From Pseudobdellovibrionaceae bacterium (lineage in GTDB: Bacteria > Bdellovibrionota > Bdellovibrionia > Bdellovibrionales > Bdellovibrionaceae), in NCBI GenBank assembly GCA_019637915.1, contig JAHBUV010000001.1, positions 620,001-684,000 of the forward strand: 64,000 bases of DNA, written 5' to 3'. Positions 8,560 through 16,721 of the stretch are shown here, piece by piece. The first letter of the stretch is position 1. The number at the start of each line of letters is the position of its first letter. Position numbers and translations under genes: made by a program. The notes beneath the pieces are model-generated. The model saw nothing but the letters and a program-made list of their open reading frames with translations. It was not told the DNA's origin and did no database searches.

Positions 8560-9717
8560 ATGGCATCGGAAAACTGGACCCTTCGTCGCTTTCATCACTC
8601 CGGCGACGAGTATTTCAGCGACATGCTCCATGCCATCCGCCACGCCCGACGCAGCATCCTCGTCGAAACTTATATTTTCGAGTGGGACTCCCTGACCCGC
8701 CTGCTGATGGAAGAACTGCGCCGCGCCCGCGAGCGCGGCTGCGAAGTGAAAATCCTCGTGGACGGCTTCGGTTCTTTTTACTGGCTGGAAACCCTCGCCC
8801 AGGAATGCCGCGAGGCCGGCATCGAACTGCGCGTGTGGAAGCCCCTGCCCCGCGGCTTCCTCGGCCTGCAGAGTCTGATCCGTCGCGCCGGTTTCCGCGT
8901 GACCCGCCTCCTGCGGCAGTTCAACCGCCGCAATCACCGCAAACTCACTTTGATTGACGAGCGCCTGGTCTTCCTGGGCTCGATGAACTGGACGCAGGTG
9001 CACTGCGAGCGCCTGATGGGCCTGCGCGCCTGGCGGGACAGCGGCGTCGCCCTCGAGGGGCCGGCCGTGCAACACATCCTGCGCGCCATGCGCCTCGCCT
9101 GGCGGCGGGCCGGACGCAGTCAGCCCTTGCGCAAAGCCTGGCGGCGGGGCCTGCGCGACCCGCGCTACAAATCCCTGACCTCGGCGGTGCGCTTGAACCA
9201 AAGCTGGAAGGACCGCCGCCACCTCACTTCGGATCTGTTGCGGAGATTGCGCCGCTCCCAGCAGCGCGTGCGCATCGAATCGGCGTATTTCCTGCCGACG
9301 CGGGCCCTGCTGGTGGCGCTGAAAAAAGCCGCGCGCCGGGGCGTGCCCGTCGAGGTCATCCAGCCCGGCCCCTCCGATGTGCCCGCCGTGAAGTGGGCGG
9401 CGGCGGCGATGTCGCGCAACCTGATCAAGGCCGGCGTGCGGCTTTACGAGTATCAGCCGCGCATCCTGCACGCCAAATTCCTGATCATCGACGGCTGGGC
9501 CGCCCTCGGTTCGACCAACATGAATCATCGGAGTTTTTTCCATGACCTCGAGGTCGAGGCGGTCTTCGAGGACGCGGCCGACGTGGAGGGGCTGAACCGT
9601 CAATGGCAGGCCGACCGCCGCCTGTCCCGCGTGCTCACCGAGATCGAGATCAACGCGGCCCCCTGGTGGCAGCGCTGGCTGGAAAGCTGGGCCTTCCGCC
9701 TGCGCTGGTTTTTGTGA
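8560..9717 (+). CDS. Phospholipase D-family enzyme, ClsB-like cardiolipin synthase
   Basis: This gene encodes 385 residues with two HKD motifs. The first is HRKLTLID, followed by GSMN, at ~128-145. The second is HAKFLIID, followed by GSTNMN, at ~302-322. That arrangement is diagnostic of the PLD superfamily. The length and lack of N-terminal membrane helices fit ClsB-type cardiolipin/phosphatidyltransferases better than ClsA. The conserved N-terminal region (ARRSILVETYIFEWD and VKILVDGFGS) also matches. It probably forms cardiolipin or related lipids at the inner membrane face. It is transcribed divergently from the exported protein gene. Confidence 0.85.
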   Translation: MASENWTLRRFHHSGDEYFSDMLHAIRHARRSILVETYIFEWDSLTRLLMEELRRARERGCEVKILVDGFGSFYWLETLAQECREAGIELRVWKPLPRGFLGLQSLIRRAGFRVTRLLRQFNRRNHRKLTLIDERLVFLGSMNWTQVHCERLMGLRAWRDSGVALEGPAVQHILRAMRLAWRRAGRSQPLRKAWRRGLRDPRYKSLTSAVRLNQSWKDRRHLTSDLLRRLRRSQQRVRIESAYFLPTRALLVALKKAARRGVPVEVIQPGPSDVPAVKWAAAAMSRNLIKAGVRLYEYQPRILHAKFLIIDGWAALGSTNMNHRSFFHDLEVEAVFEDAADVEGLNRQWQADRRLSRVLTEIEINAAPWWQRWLESWAFRLRWFL

Positions 9718-9761
9718 TTTTTCTTGCCCACCGCGACGCTCAAAGGGCAAAGTGAAGCTTC

Positions 9762-10370
9762 ATGAAACAAGTGAAAATCGTCGTGACTGGTGGCCCCTCG
9801 GGGGGAAAAACCACCTTGATTGAAGGTCTGAAAAAAGATCTCGGCCCCCATGCGGCCCTGGTTCCCGAAGCGGCCAGCATCCTTTATCGCGGCGGCTTTC
9901 CCCGCCTGAAGCAAGAGGCCGCGCAGGAGCATGCCCAGCGCGCCATTTACCTGATCCAAAAAGAGCTCGAAGGCCTGGTCGCCGACATCAACGAGAAATC
10001 GCAGCTGCTGGTGTGCGATCGCGGCTCCCTGGACGGCATCGCCTACTGGCCGCGGGGCGAAAGCCATTTCTTCAAGGCCCTGAAAAGCAGCCGCCGCAAA
10101 GAATTGAAGCGCTACGACTGGGTCATCCACCTCGACACCGCGTCGCGGAATTTTTATGATACGACCAACCCCATCCGCACCGAGTCCTTCAGCGAAGCGC
10201 TGAAGTTGAACGAGCGCGTGAAAAAAGCCTGGCGTGATCACCCCCGCCGCATCGTCATCACCCAGAACGAGGATTTTCTGTCAAAAATGACTTTGTCCTT
10301 GTCCGTCATCCGCGCTATTCTGGACGGCCGCTCCTACGAGGAGATCCTCTCCGAACTTCTTTCGGGTTGA
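9762..10370 (+). CDS. P-loop ATPase/kinase of the NadR/Ttd14-like (AAA_28) type
   Basis: This gene encodes 202 residues. The Walker A is GGPSGGKTT at residues 10-18, and a Walker B-like LLVCDRGSLDG at ~85-95 carries the DRG motif typical of NadR-like small-molecule kinases and TTD14-type proteins. YDWVIHLDT then gives the third strand. Residues EAASILYRGGFPR after the first strand also follow the AAA_28 pattern. The substrate is unknown (nucleoside or lipid phosphate are options in this family). It lies 44 bases after the phospholipase D gene and just before an exported envelope protein, suggesting one transcript. Confidence 0.75.
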   Translation: MKQVKIVVTGGPSGGKTTLIEGLKKDLGPHAALVPEAASILYRGGFPRLKQEAAQEHAQRAIYLIQKELEGLVADINEKSQLLVCDRGSLDGIAYWPRGESHFFKALKSSRRKELKRYDWVIHLDTASRNFYDTTNPIRTESFSEALKLNERVKKAWRDHPRRIVITQNEDFLSKMTLSLSVIRAILDGRSYEEILSELLSG

Positions 10371-10402
10371 TCATTGACCGCCGGGAGGGTGACAATCTTC
10401 CC

Positions 10403-12157
10403 ATGAGAGTTTTGCTGCCCTGCCTACTGCTCGTTTTGTTGTTCGCCAAAACCGCGGCGGCGCAAAAAACCAAACTGCCCTTTCCGTCGGAGCCCAACAA
10501 TCTCCAGATCCTGGCGCAGCGTTTTCTCTACGCCCTGGTGGACGCCCACACCTTGCGCATCGGCGACATTCTCATCGATTCCAACAAACTGAGCCTCGAC
10601 ATCGCCTCCGATCCGGCGAAAGGCACCAGCCTGACCTTCACCTGGCCCGCCGCCCTGCTTTCCGAAGGGCGCATCACCCTGCTCAACAACAACGGCAAGG
10701 CCCTGTGGAGCGAGCGTTTCAACCCGAAAAAAATCGCCATCGACGGTGGCCGGAGCGAGTCCGACGAGGACCTGCGCTCCGAGAGCGCCCGCTTCACCTC
10801 CGCCCCTCTGGAGGAAAACCTGGTGAAGGAGCTGCGCCGGCTGCCGTTCCTGAATTTCTGCATCAGCAATGAAACCGCCGACACGAAAATTTACCTGTGT
10901 TCCGCCGACCTGTCCTGGCGCCAGGACAAAAGCGGGCAGGCTTCCGTCCGGCCGCGGGGTTTCAGTCGTCTGCCGGCGCAGGTGTCGATCAACGGCAGCG
11001 TCGTGAGCCCGCAGGGGATCGTGTACCTGAACCAGCCCGATCAGCAGCTCTTCATGCAGGCCCGCACGCAAAGCGGCGTTTCCATCGATATCATCACCCG
11101 GCGCAATGACATCGCCTACTCCGATGCCGTGCTCAGCGACGACGGCACGAAGATCCTCCTCACCAGTCGCGGCGCCGAACCGGCCAATCAAAAAGGCGCC
11201 CGCCTCCTGGGACCGAACGAATATCAGGTGGTGCTGCCCGTCTCTCGCCCCTACTATTATCTGCTCGGCAAGGGCGGCATCCCCCTGCGACAGGAATTTC
11301 TGGTCAAAGGCGATCTGCCCCGCGAGAGCCAACGGGCCTGGCTGAACAGCCGCCCGCCCACCCGCACCTACGCCTCGTCGATCACCCTCGAAGGCCAAGC
11401 GCCCGAGGGCGTGCGCCTGAAGGTCGACGGCAAAAAGAACTCCCTGGAGAGCCGGGGCAACCATTTCGAATGGACCCTGCGCCAGCTGGAGCCCGGGTTG
11501 AATCAACGGCGCCTGCTGATGGAGCAGGGCGATCGCCAGCTCGTCGCCCAGCACGAGATCCTGCGCGGCCGCCCCAACGAGGCCGGCGGCGACCTGCAGC
11601 TGCAGGCGTTGAACCAGATCGCCCGCGGCGAGATTTTCTATCAGCGCTGGATGGATCGCTTCTTCGGCCTGGGCGGCGAGGCCGCGGAATTCCATTGGGG
11701 CTGGGGGCTTTCCTACCGCAAGCAGCTCAACACCAAGACCGATCACTCGGAACTGGATTGGATCACCCTGGCCTTGAGCTATCGCTTCCAGGACGGCATG
11801 CCCTTCGTCGACCGCAGCTGGGGGGTGAACCTGCTCGCCTCTTCCGTGCGCGCCAACCGTCAGGGCTCGACGGCCTTCGGCCTGGATCTGGTTTACAAAT
11901 CCCCGCCCCCGGAGGACGGCCGCTGGTCGCGGCGTTTCGATTGGTGGGATGCGAAGTTGCGCCTGTGGCCGGTGTCCTCGGGCTCCAACGGCAAGCTCGC
12001 CTTCAGCTGGGAGACCGAGGCGCAAGTCTACCGCCGCGCGAGCGCGCACTCCTACTGGAAGGCCGGCGCCGGATTGTCGCAACTCAAAACCACCCCGGCC
12101 GCCCCCAAAGAGGGCCCCCAGATCGACCTCAAGCTCGGCTACCTGATCAACTTCTGA
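10403..12157 (+). CDS. Large exported envelope protein with C-terminal beta-barrel-like region
   Basis: This gene encodes 584 residues from ATG 10403, with GGGAGGG upstream. An in-frame TTG at 10367 would spoil the signal peptide. The signal peptide is MRVLLPCLLLVLLFAKTAAA. The C-terminal ~170 residues alternate polar and aromatic residues (FHWGWGLSYRKQL, WITLALSYRFQ) and finish with ...LGYLINF, a terminal Phe typical of outer-membrane barrels. It is a distant paralogue of the 672-residue protein at 38690-40708: both share HTLRIG near the start, an FC...LCS pair in the middle, and a barrel-like end. Function unknown. A 45-bp perfect palindrome separates it from the convergent regulator gene. 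Confidence 0.72.
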   Translation: MRVLLPCLLLVLLFAKTAAAQKTKLPFPSEPNNLQILAQRFLYALVDAHTLRIGDILIDSNKLSLDIASDPAKGTSLTFTWPAALLSEGRITLLNNNGKALWSERFNPKKIAIDGGRSESDEDLRSESARFTSAPLEENLVKELRRLPFLNFCISNETADTKIYLCSADLSWRQDKSGQASVRPRGFSRLPAQVSINGSVVSPQGIVYLNQPDQQLFMQARTQSGVSIDIITRRNDIAYSDAVLSDDGTKILLTSRGAEPANQKGARLLGPNEYQVVLPVSRPYYYLLGKGGIPLRQEFLVKGDLPRESQRAWLNSRPPTRTYASSITLEGQAPEGVRLKVDGKKNSLESRGNHFEWTLRQLEPGLNQRRLLMEQGDRQLVAQHEILRGRPNEAGGDLQLQALNQIARGEIFYQRWMDRFFGLGGEAAEFHWGWGLSYRKQLNTKTDHSELDWITLALSYRFQDGMPFVDRSWGVNLLASSVRANRQGSTAFGLDLVYKSPPPEDGRWSRRFDWWDAKLRLWPVSSGSNGKLAFSWETEAQVYRRASAHSYWKAGAGLSQLKTTPAAPKEGPQIDLKLGYLINF

Positions 12158-12165
12158 AGGTACTG

Positions 12166-12259
12166 AAGGTACCGCCTACTTTCTGGTACCCCTTTGCGTC
12201 AAAGGTTCGGTGGGCCGAACCTTTGACGCAAAGGGGTACCAGAAAGTAGGCGGTACCTT
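12166..12259. repeat. Perfect 45-bp inverted repeat with 4-base loop
   Basis: The left arm at 12166-12210 is exactly the reverse complement of 12215-12259, with loop TGGG. Each arm begins AAGGTACCGCCTACTTTCTG, contains two GGTACC blocks, and ends in GGTTCGG. A partial copy of the outer end (AAGGTACTG) precedes it. It fills the gap between convergent stop codons (12157 and 12264). There is no coding content. A single copy is seen in this window. It could form a cruciform or a very stable RNA hairpin that terminates both transcripts. Confidence 0.95.
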
Positions 12260-12263
12260 TTCC

Positions 12264-14183
12264 TTAGCGGCGTTTGAAGAGACCGCCGACGAAGCCTTTG
12301 AGGTCGACGTTGGCGAAGATGTCTTTTTCTTTTTTCAGCTGGGACTCGATGGTCGACAGCTCGCGACGGGCGGGAATCAGGGACGGATTCATGGCGATGG
12401 CGCGCTCGAGTTGTTTCTTGGCGCCCATGGTGTCGCCCTTGGCCCGCTGGAACAACCCCATCACCAAGGGATAGTGGGCGTCGTAGCGCTCCTCCGCGGG
12501 GACTTGCACCAGCTCGAATTCCACTTCTTTCAGAAGATTGGTTTTTTTGCCGCCTTCGGACTGCCCCACCTTGGCCCAAGCCATCAGGATGTGCAGGTGC
12601 TCCAGCTGCGGATGGGTGCGCTGCACTTCGTGCAGAAGTTCGGCGGCCACGCTGAACTGCCCGATCGCGAGCTTCTGACGAGCCTCCTCCATGCGCTTGC
12701 TCGCCTGCAGTTTGCTCTCGGCCTCTTTGCCGACGGCTTCCGTGTAGCTCTTCTCGCGGAAACCGCTGTCCAGGCTCACCTGGTAAGCCTCGGTCAGTTT
12801 GACGCGCAGGTTTTTCCACAAGGTCATGGTGGGGGACGAAGCGTCCTTCGGCTGCGGGCCCAGCAAGGACGCCAGACCCATTTCATCGAGGTTTTCCGGT
12901 CCCAGGAAATCAATGATCTGGATGGGCGTTTTCCCCTGCACGTCACTCCAGATTTTGCGCAAGGCCGCGTGCTGTTCGATGTCGGTCTTGAACGCCGACT
13001 TCGGGCCGAACATGATCAGGCCCTTCGACAGCAGCAGGTGCAGGCCCTTGTAGATCGCGGCCTCGGGGTTCTGCTTGTCCTCCAGCAACTGCGTGAGGGT
13101 GACGCCCTGGCGGATGCGGCTGAGGAATCCGTGCAGCGTTTTCACCAGGGCCATCTCGAGCACCGGATGGTCCTCGCGGAAAGCCGGCGACACCGTGATG
13201 ACGTTGCCCGCCCACAGCATGTAAAGGGACTTGAGCCATCCGGTCGTCACCTTCGAGGCGATCCAGTCGTGGAGGTAATACTGCAAGCGATCGGAGTCGA
13301 TGCTGGGCTGGCTGGCCTCGACGTCGGCGGCGGCGAAGTTGATCCGGATCGTCTGATCCGAGATGGTGCGCGACAGGCGGATGTTCATCTGCTCCATCAG
13401 GATCAGGTCGAAGGCATGGGGGCTCAGCTGGTTGGCGCGCAGCAGACGCAGGCCGATCTTCTGGTTGGTGCGCTCGGCCAGGGCCTCCTGCACGTGGTGA
13501 GGCAAGGCGTAGCCGCTCTGGATCAGCATCTCGCCGAGGTAGGTGGTGCGGTCCTCGACGTCGACGCCGACGATCTGCCCCTGGCTGAAGGAGATGCCCG
13601 ACACCGAGCCGTTTTTTTCGTAGATGTTCAAATAGCCCGAGGAATCGGTTTCCACCAGCAGGCTGTAGATGAAGGGCAGGTCGAAACCGCTCACCTCTTC
13701 GAGGGACTCGATGATCTTGCGTTTTTCCCGCTGCGAGACTTTTTCCTTGGCGAAAATCTGATAGAGGGTCTTCCTCACCGGGGCGGCTTCGCCTTTGCCC
13801 TCGTCGGGCGCGATCAAAGCCAGCACCGGGGCGGCGTCGAAGGGGGATTTTTTCTCGACGAAGGACAATGCCTTGGTGCGGGTCATGGCGTCCTTGATGA
13901 AGTCCTTGTCCGTGAAGATCCCGCTCATCAGGATGAACTTCATGCCGCTTCGCGGGTTGCCCTGCTTGACGTTCATGACGAAGTCGACGCCGCTGACGCT
14001 GCCCTGGAGCATGCAATCGGCGATGACGTAATCGAATTTCTGCTTGGCCAAAGCGGTGAGGGCCTCGTCGGGACGGAGGCAGTGCTGAACCTGGTGGCCT
14101 TCTTTTTCCAAAGCCTTGGTCAGAGCTTCGCCCTGACCCAGTTCATCACCCAGTAAAAGAATGCGGATTTTCTCATTGGCCAC
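12264..14183 (-). CDS. Response regulator: receiver + DUF4388 (PATAN) + TPR-like C-terminus
   Basis: This gene encodes 639 residues. Residues ~5-125 form a CheY-like receiver (LLLGDELGQGEAL, phospho-acceptor Asp in FDYVIADCM, then LMSG and a late Lys). After a linker, ~165-330 has the DUF4388/PATAN pattern (SGYLNIYEKNGSVSGISFSQG, then YLGEMLIQSGYALP), a domain found in delta-proteobacterial and cyanobacterial regulators. The last ~140 residues contain helical TPR-like segments (AAELLHEVQRTHPQLEHLH, AKKQLERAIAMNPSLIPAR). It has no DNA-binding domain, so it probably acts by protein contact. It belongs to the same minus-strand cluster as the STAS-like and SpoIIE genes, 56 bases downstream of them, and may receive their output. 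Confidence 0.8.
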   Translation of the reverse strand: MANEKIRILLLGDELGQGEALTKALEKEGHQVQHCLRPDEALTALAKQKFDYVIADCMLQGSVSGVDFVMNVKQGNPRSGMKFILMSGIFTDKDFIKDAMTRTKALSFVEKKSPFDAAPVLALIAPDEGKGEAAPVRKTLYQIFAKEKVSQREKRKIIESLEEVSGFDLPFIYSLLVETDSSGYLNIYEKNGSVSGISFSQGQIVGVDVEDRTTYLGEMLIQSGYALPHHVQEALAERTNQKIGLRLLRANQLSPHAFDLILMEQMNIRLSRTISDQTIRINFAAADVEASQPSIDSDRLQYYLHDWIASKVTTGWLKSLYMLWAGNVITVSPAFREDHPVLEMALVKTLHGFLSRIRQGVTLTQLLEDKQNPEAAIYKGLHLLLSKGLIMFGPKSAFKTDIEQHAALRKIWSDVQGKTPIQIIDFLGPENLDEMGLASLLGPQPKDASSPTMTLWKNLRVKLTEAYQVSLDSGFREKSYTEAVGKEAESKLQASKRMEEARQKLAIGQFSVAAELLHEVQRTHPQLEHLHILMAWAKVGQSEGGKKTNLLKEVEFELVQVPAEERYDAHYPLVMGLFQRAKGDTMGAKKQLERAIAMNPSLIPARRELSTIESQLKKEKDIFANVDLKGFVGGLFKRR

Positions 14184-14239
14184 GGCTTTATATCGGTCAA
14201 AGGCCGGGCCGGGATGAGGCGGGGAAACCTGACCTTGGT

Positions 14240-14707
14240 CTATTTCTTGATGAACTTGAAGTACTTCGCCTCGATGACGTCCATCTCCATGGCGTTGCCG
14301 TCGTCATCTTTGACATCCGCGGGAGGATTCAGGGAACCCTCCTTGAATTCCGTCCCATAACGGAACAGGACGTTCTTCTCGGAGCCGGCGTCGTCGTTGT
14401 AGTAAGGCACGAAAAAGGACATGACCTTGGCGTTGGCGGGCAGGAAGCCTTCCACCATGTTGATCTGGTCGACGATGACCTTGGGGCACTCGTGCCAGGT
14501 GATCTGGCTGGCGGCGGCCGTGCCCATCCACTTGATCCACTCGCGGATGCCGCAGGAGTTGATGCTCTTGATGCCGCTCATCTGGATGTCGATCTGGCCG
14601 CCGGACAGGGGGATCTGGTTGAAATCGATGTCCTCATCGATCGTGCCGGCCAGAATCAGGTTCAGGCGGTCCCCGGCGGTCTCTTTTTTCACATCCAATT
14701 TTCCCAT
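14240..14707 (-). CDS. STAS-like (anti-anti-sigma-type) protein
   Basis: This gene encodes 155 residues. The start is ATG at 14707, which overlaps the stop of the SpoIIE gene (TGATG). An extra GTG one codon upstream is less likely. A short N-terminal beta pair (LNLILAGTIDEDIDF) leads to GQIDIQMSGIKSINSCGIREW, which matches the STAS phosphorylation-site region (D-S-x-G in classical members, here N-S-C-G). The remaining ~90 residues extend past a minimal STAS domain. In partner-switching systems a SpoIIE/RsbU phosphatase dephosphorylates such a Ser. The direct coupling to the phosphatase gene supports that pairing. No RsbW-type kinase gene is nearby. Confidence 0.75.
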   Translation of the reverse strand: MGKLDVKKETAGDRLNLILAGTIDEDIDFNQIPLSGGQIDIQMSGIKSINSCGIREWIKWMGTAAASQITWHECPKVIVDQINMVEGFLPANAKVMSFFVPYYNDDAGSEKNVLFRYGTEFKEGSLNPPADVKDDDGNAMEMDVIEAKYFKFIKK

Positions 14708-16608
14708 CACACCCCTCCGCTTTCTTCATTCTTGATCACAAAAAAGGTCACGTCATCCGCCAGTTGACTGCCCTGGCGGAAAGACTGGAAAGTCCCCACG
14801 AAGCGCTCCACCGAGTCCTCGGCCGAGGGGAAGTCCTTGTAGACCGACACGAGGGTGCGGATGAACTCGCGTTCGCCCCAGGCCTCGTTGCCCGGGGAGC
14901 GCACGTCCGGCACGCCGTCGGTGTAGAAAAAGATCATGTCCCCGGGCTGCAGCTGCACCGAGGTTTCCTGGTATTCCGTGTCTTTCGCCTGACCCAAACG
15001 GGGGCTGTTCACCTCGTTGAGGGGAATCAGGTCGCGCTTCTTCAGCTCGCTCTCCCCGCGGCGGATCAGGAACGGCGCCTCGTGGGAGGCGTTCGCGTAG
15101 GTCAGGGTCTGGGTGCGGCGGTCGAAAGCGGCCAGGAAGAAGGTCATCATGATGCGGCCGCGGGACACCTCGCAAATCGCCTTGTTCAGGAAGGTCATGG
15201 CCTGCGCCGGGTTGACGTTCATGCTCTCGATGATGGTGGCGGCCGACTTGGCGGCGCTGGTGATCAGGGCGGCGGGGGCGCCGTGCCCGGTGGCGTCGCC
15301 GATCCACAGGAAAACCCGCTGCCCGACCTCGCAGTAGTGCCACCAATCGCCGCCGCACTCGGAGGCCGGCTCGTAAAAGCCCGCGATCTCCAGGCCCGGC
15401 AAACGGCTGCGGGTCTCGGGGAAGAGCGTTTCCTGCACGGTCTTGGCGGTCTGCAGTTCGGATTCCATGCGGGCTTTTTCGGCGGTCTGCTCGAGCAGGC
15501 GCGAGACTTCGGCCGCCATGACGTTGAAGTTGTCCGCCAGGGCGCCGACCTCGTCGTTGGAGGTGACGTCCACGCGGATGTCGAACTGCCCTTCCGAGAC
15601 TTTCTGCGTGGCCGCGAAAAGCGAGGTCAGGGCGCGGGTGATGGTGCCCGACGCGATCAGGCTGATGACCACCGTCAGGCAGATCAGGATCACGAAAAAG
15701 ATCAGGGATTTGCGCAGCAGCATGGACACCGCGCTCAGGGCTTTTTCGCGGGACACGGTGGACACGACGATCAGATCGCCGAAGCCGGCGTTCGAGTAGG
15801 AGACGAGCAGCGGCCGTCCGTCGGCGCCGTTGCTGGTTTCCGCGCCCTGCACGACCTTTTTGCCCGGATCGGCGAGGATCGACAACGACATCAGGTCGCG
15901 CAGGTTTCTGACCCCGGTGTCTTGCGGGCCGAACAGGATGCTGCCGGAACGGTCGATGAGGTACATCTGCTGCGACATCGCCGTCTTGAACATCTCGGAA
16001 ATCTCCGAAAGGCTCGTCACCACCGCGAAGATCGTCGTCTCCTGGCCGGTTTCGAATTTTTCGAAGAGCAGCACGCGGTCGTCGCCGAAGGGCGCGCGCA
16101 GCAAACGGCCTTGTTTTTGCGCCAGCCCGAAGTCCGCCGAGATCGTCGCCCGCTGGCTCTCGAGGATCCGCGACCACAGGCCCGGCTCGCGCTCGACCAG
16201 CGAGGTCTGCTCGAAACCGCCGTCCTCTTTCACCCGGTAGGCGGCCACCGCGCCGATCAATGGTTCTTGTTGAAGGCTCACGCCGGCCGCGGGCGAAAAA
16301 GCCCTCTGCCCGGTGCGCGAAAAAGTCGAGAAGTAATCCTGGAAAATCGGTTTGCAGGTGATCAGCACCGAGTTCAGCTGGGTCTTCACCTGCGTGGCCA
16401 GCGTGCCCGACATGTTGCTGGTGGAGTCGAAGACGTAGGCGATCTTGTCCGACTCGAAGACCCGCATGGCCAGGACGAGATAAGCGGCCAAGGTCAGAAC
16501 CGGAATGGTCGTGAGCAATATGAGGATTTTGTAACGAAGGGAAATTCCACGGCGTTTCACAGTGCCCAGGATAGCCCCCTCCACGCCCCCGCGGCCAGTC
16601 CGGATCAC
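14707..16608 (-). CDS. Membrane-bound SpoIIE/RsbU-type PP2C phosphatase with HAMP
   Basis: The open frame gives 633 residues. The protein probably starts at GTG 16560 (VKRRGISLRYKILILL), because the first 16 codons look non-protein-like. The order is: TM helix (~25-45); periplasmic sensor region of ~250 residues; second TM (FFVILICLTVVISLIASG); HAMP (~320-375); short coiled coil with the LQTAKTVQETLFP linker; PP2C-type SpoIIE domain (~395-630). The metal ligands are in SECGGDWW, WIGDATGHG, FFYTDGVPD and LADDVTFF. It should dephosphorylate a STAS Ser/Thr in response to a periplasmic signal. It is coupled by TGATG to the STAS-like gene and divergent from the FecR-like gene. Confidence 0.88.
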   Translation of the reverse strand: MIRTGRGGVEGAILGTVKRRGISLRYKILILLTTIPVLTLAAYLVLAMRVFESDKIAYVFDSTSNMSGTLATQVKTQLNSVLITCKPIFQDYFSTFSRTGQRAFSPAAGVSLQQEPLIGAVAAYRVKEDGGFEQTSLVEREPGLWSRILESQRATISADFGLAQKQGRLLRAPFGDDRVLLFEKFETGQETTIFAVVTSLSEISEMFKTAMSQQMYLIDRSGSILFGPQDTGVRNLRDLMSLSILADPGKKVVQGAETSNGADGRPLLVSYSNAGFGDLIVVSTVSREKALSAVSMLLRKSLIFFVILICLTVVISLIASGTITRALTSLFAATQKVSEGQFDIRVDVTSNDEVGALADNFNVMAAEVSRLLEQTAEKARMESELQTAKTVQETLFPETRSRLPGLEIAGFYEPASECGGDWWHYCEVGQRVFLWIGDATGHGAPAALITSAAKSAATIIESMNVNPAQAMTFLNKAICEVSRGRIMMTFFLAAFDRRTQTLTYANASHEAPFLIRRGESELKKRDLIPLNEVNSPRLGQAKDTEYQETSVQLQPGDMIFFYTDGVPDVRSPGNEAWGEREFIRTLVSVYKDFPSAEDSVERFVGTFQSFRQGSQLADDVTFFVIKNEESGGV

Positions 16609-16721
16609 GGGCGGCCTGGACCTTCATCCAGAAGCCCCTCCCCTGTTCAGGGCGATTGAATTCCAGACCTTCGTCTGTGGACTAATTCCTCGCATATTCC
16701 GAAGAGAGCCCTGGGAGAACT

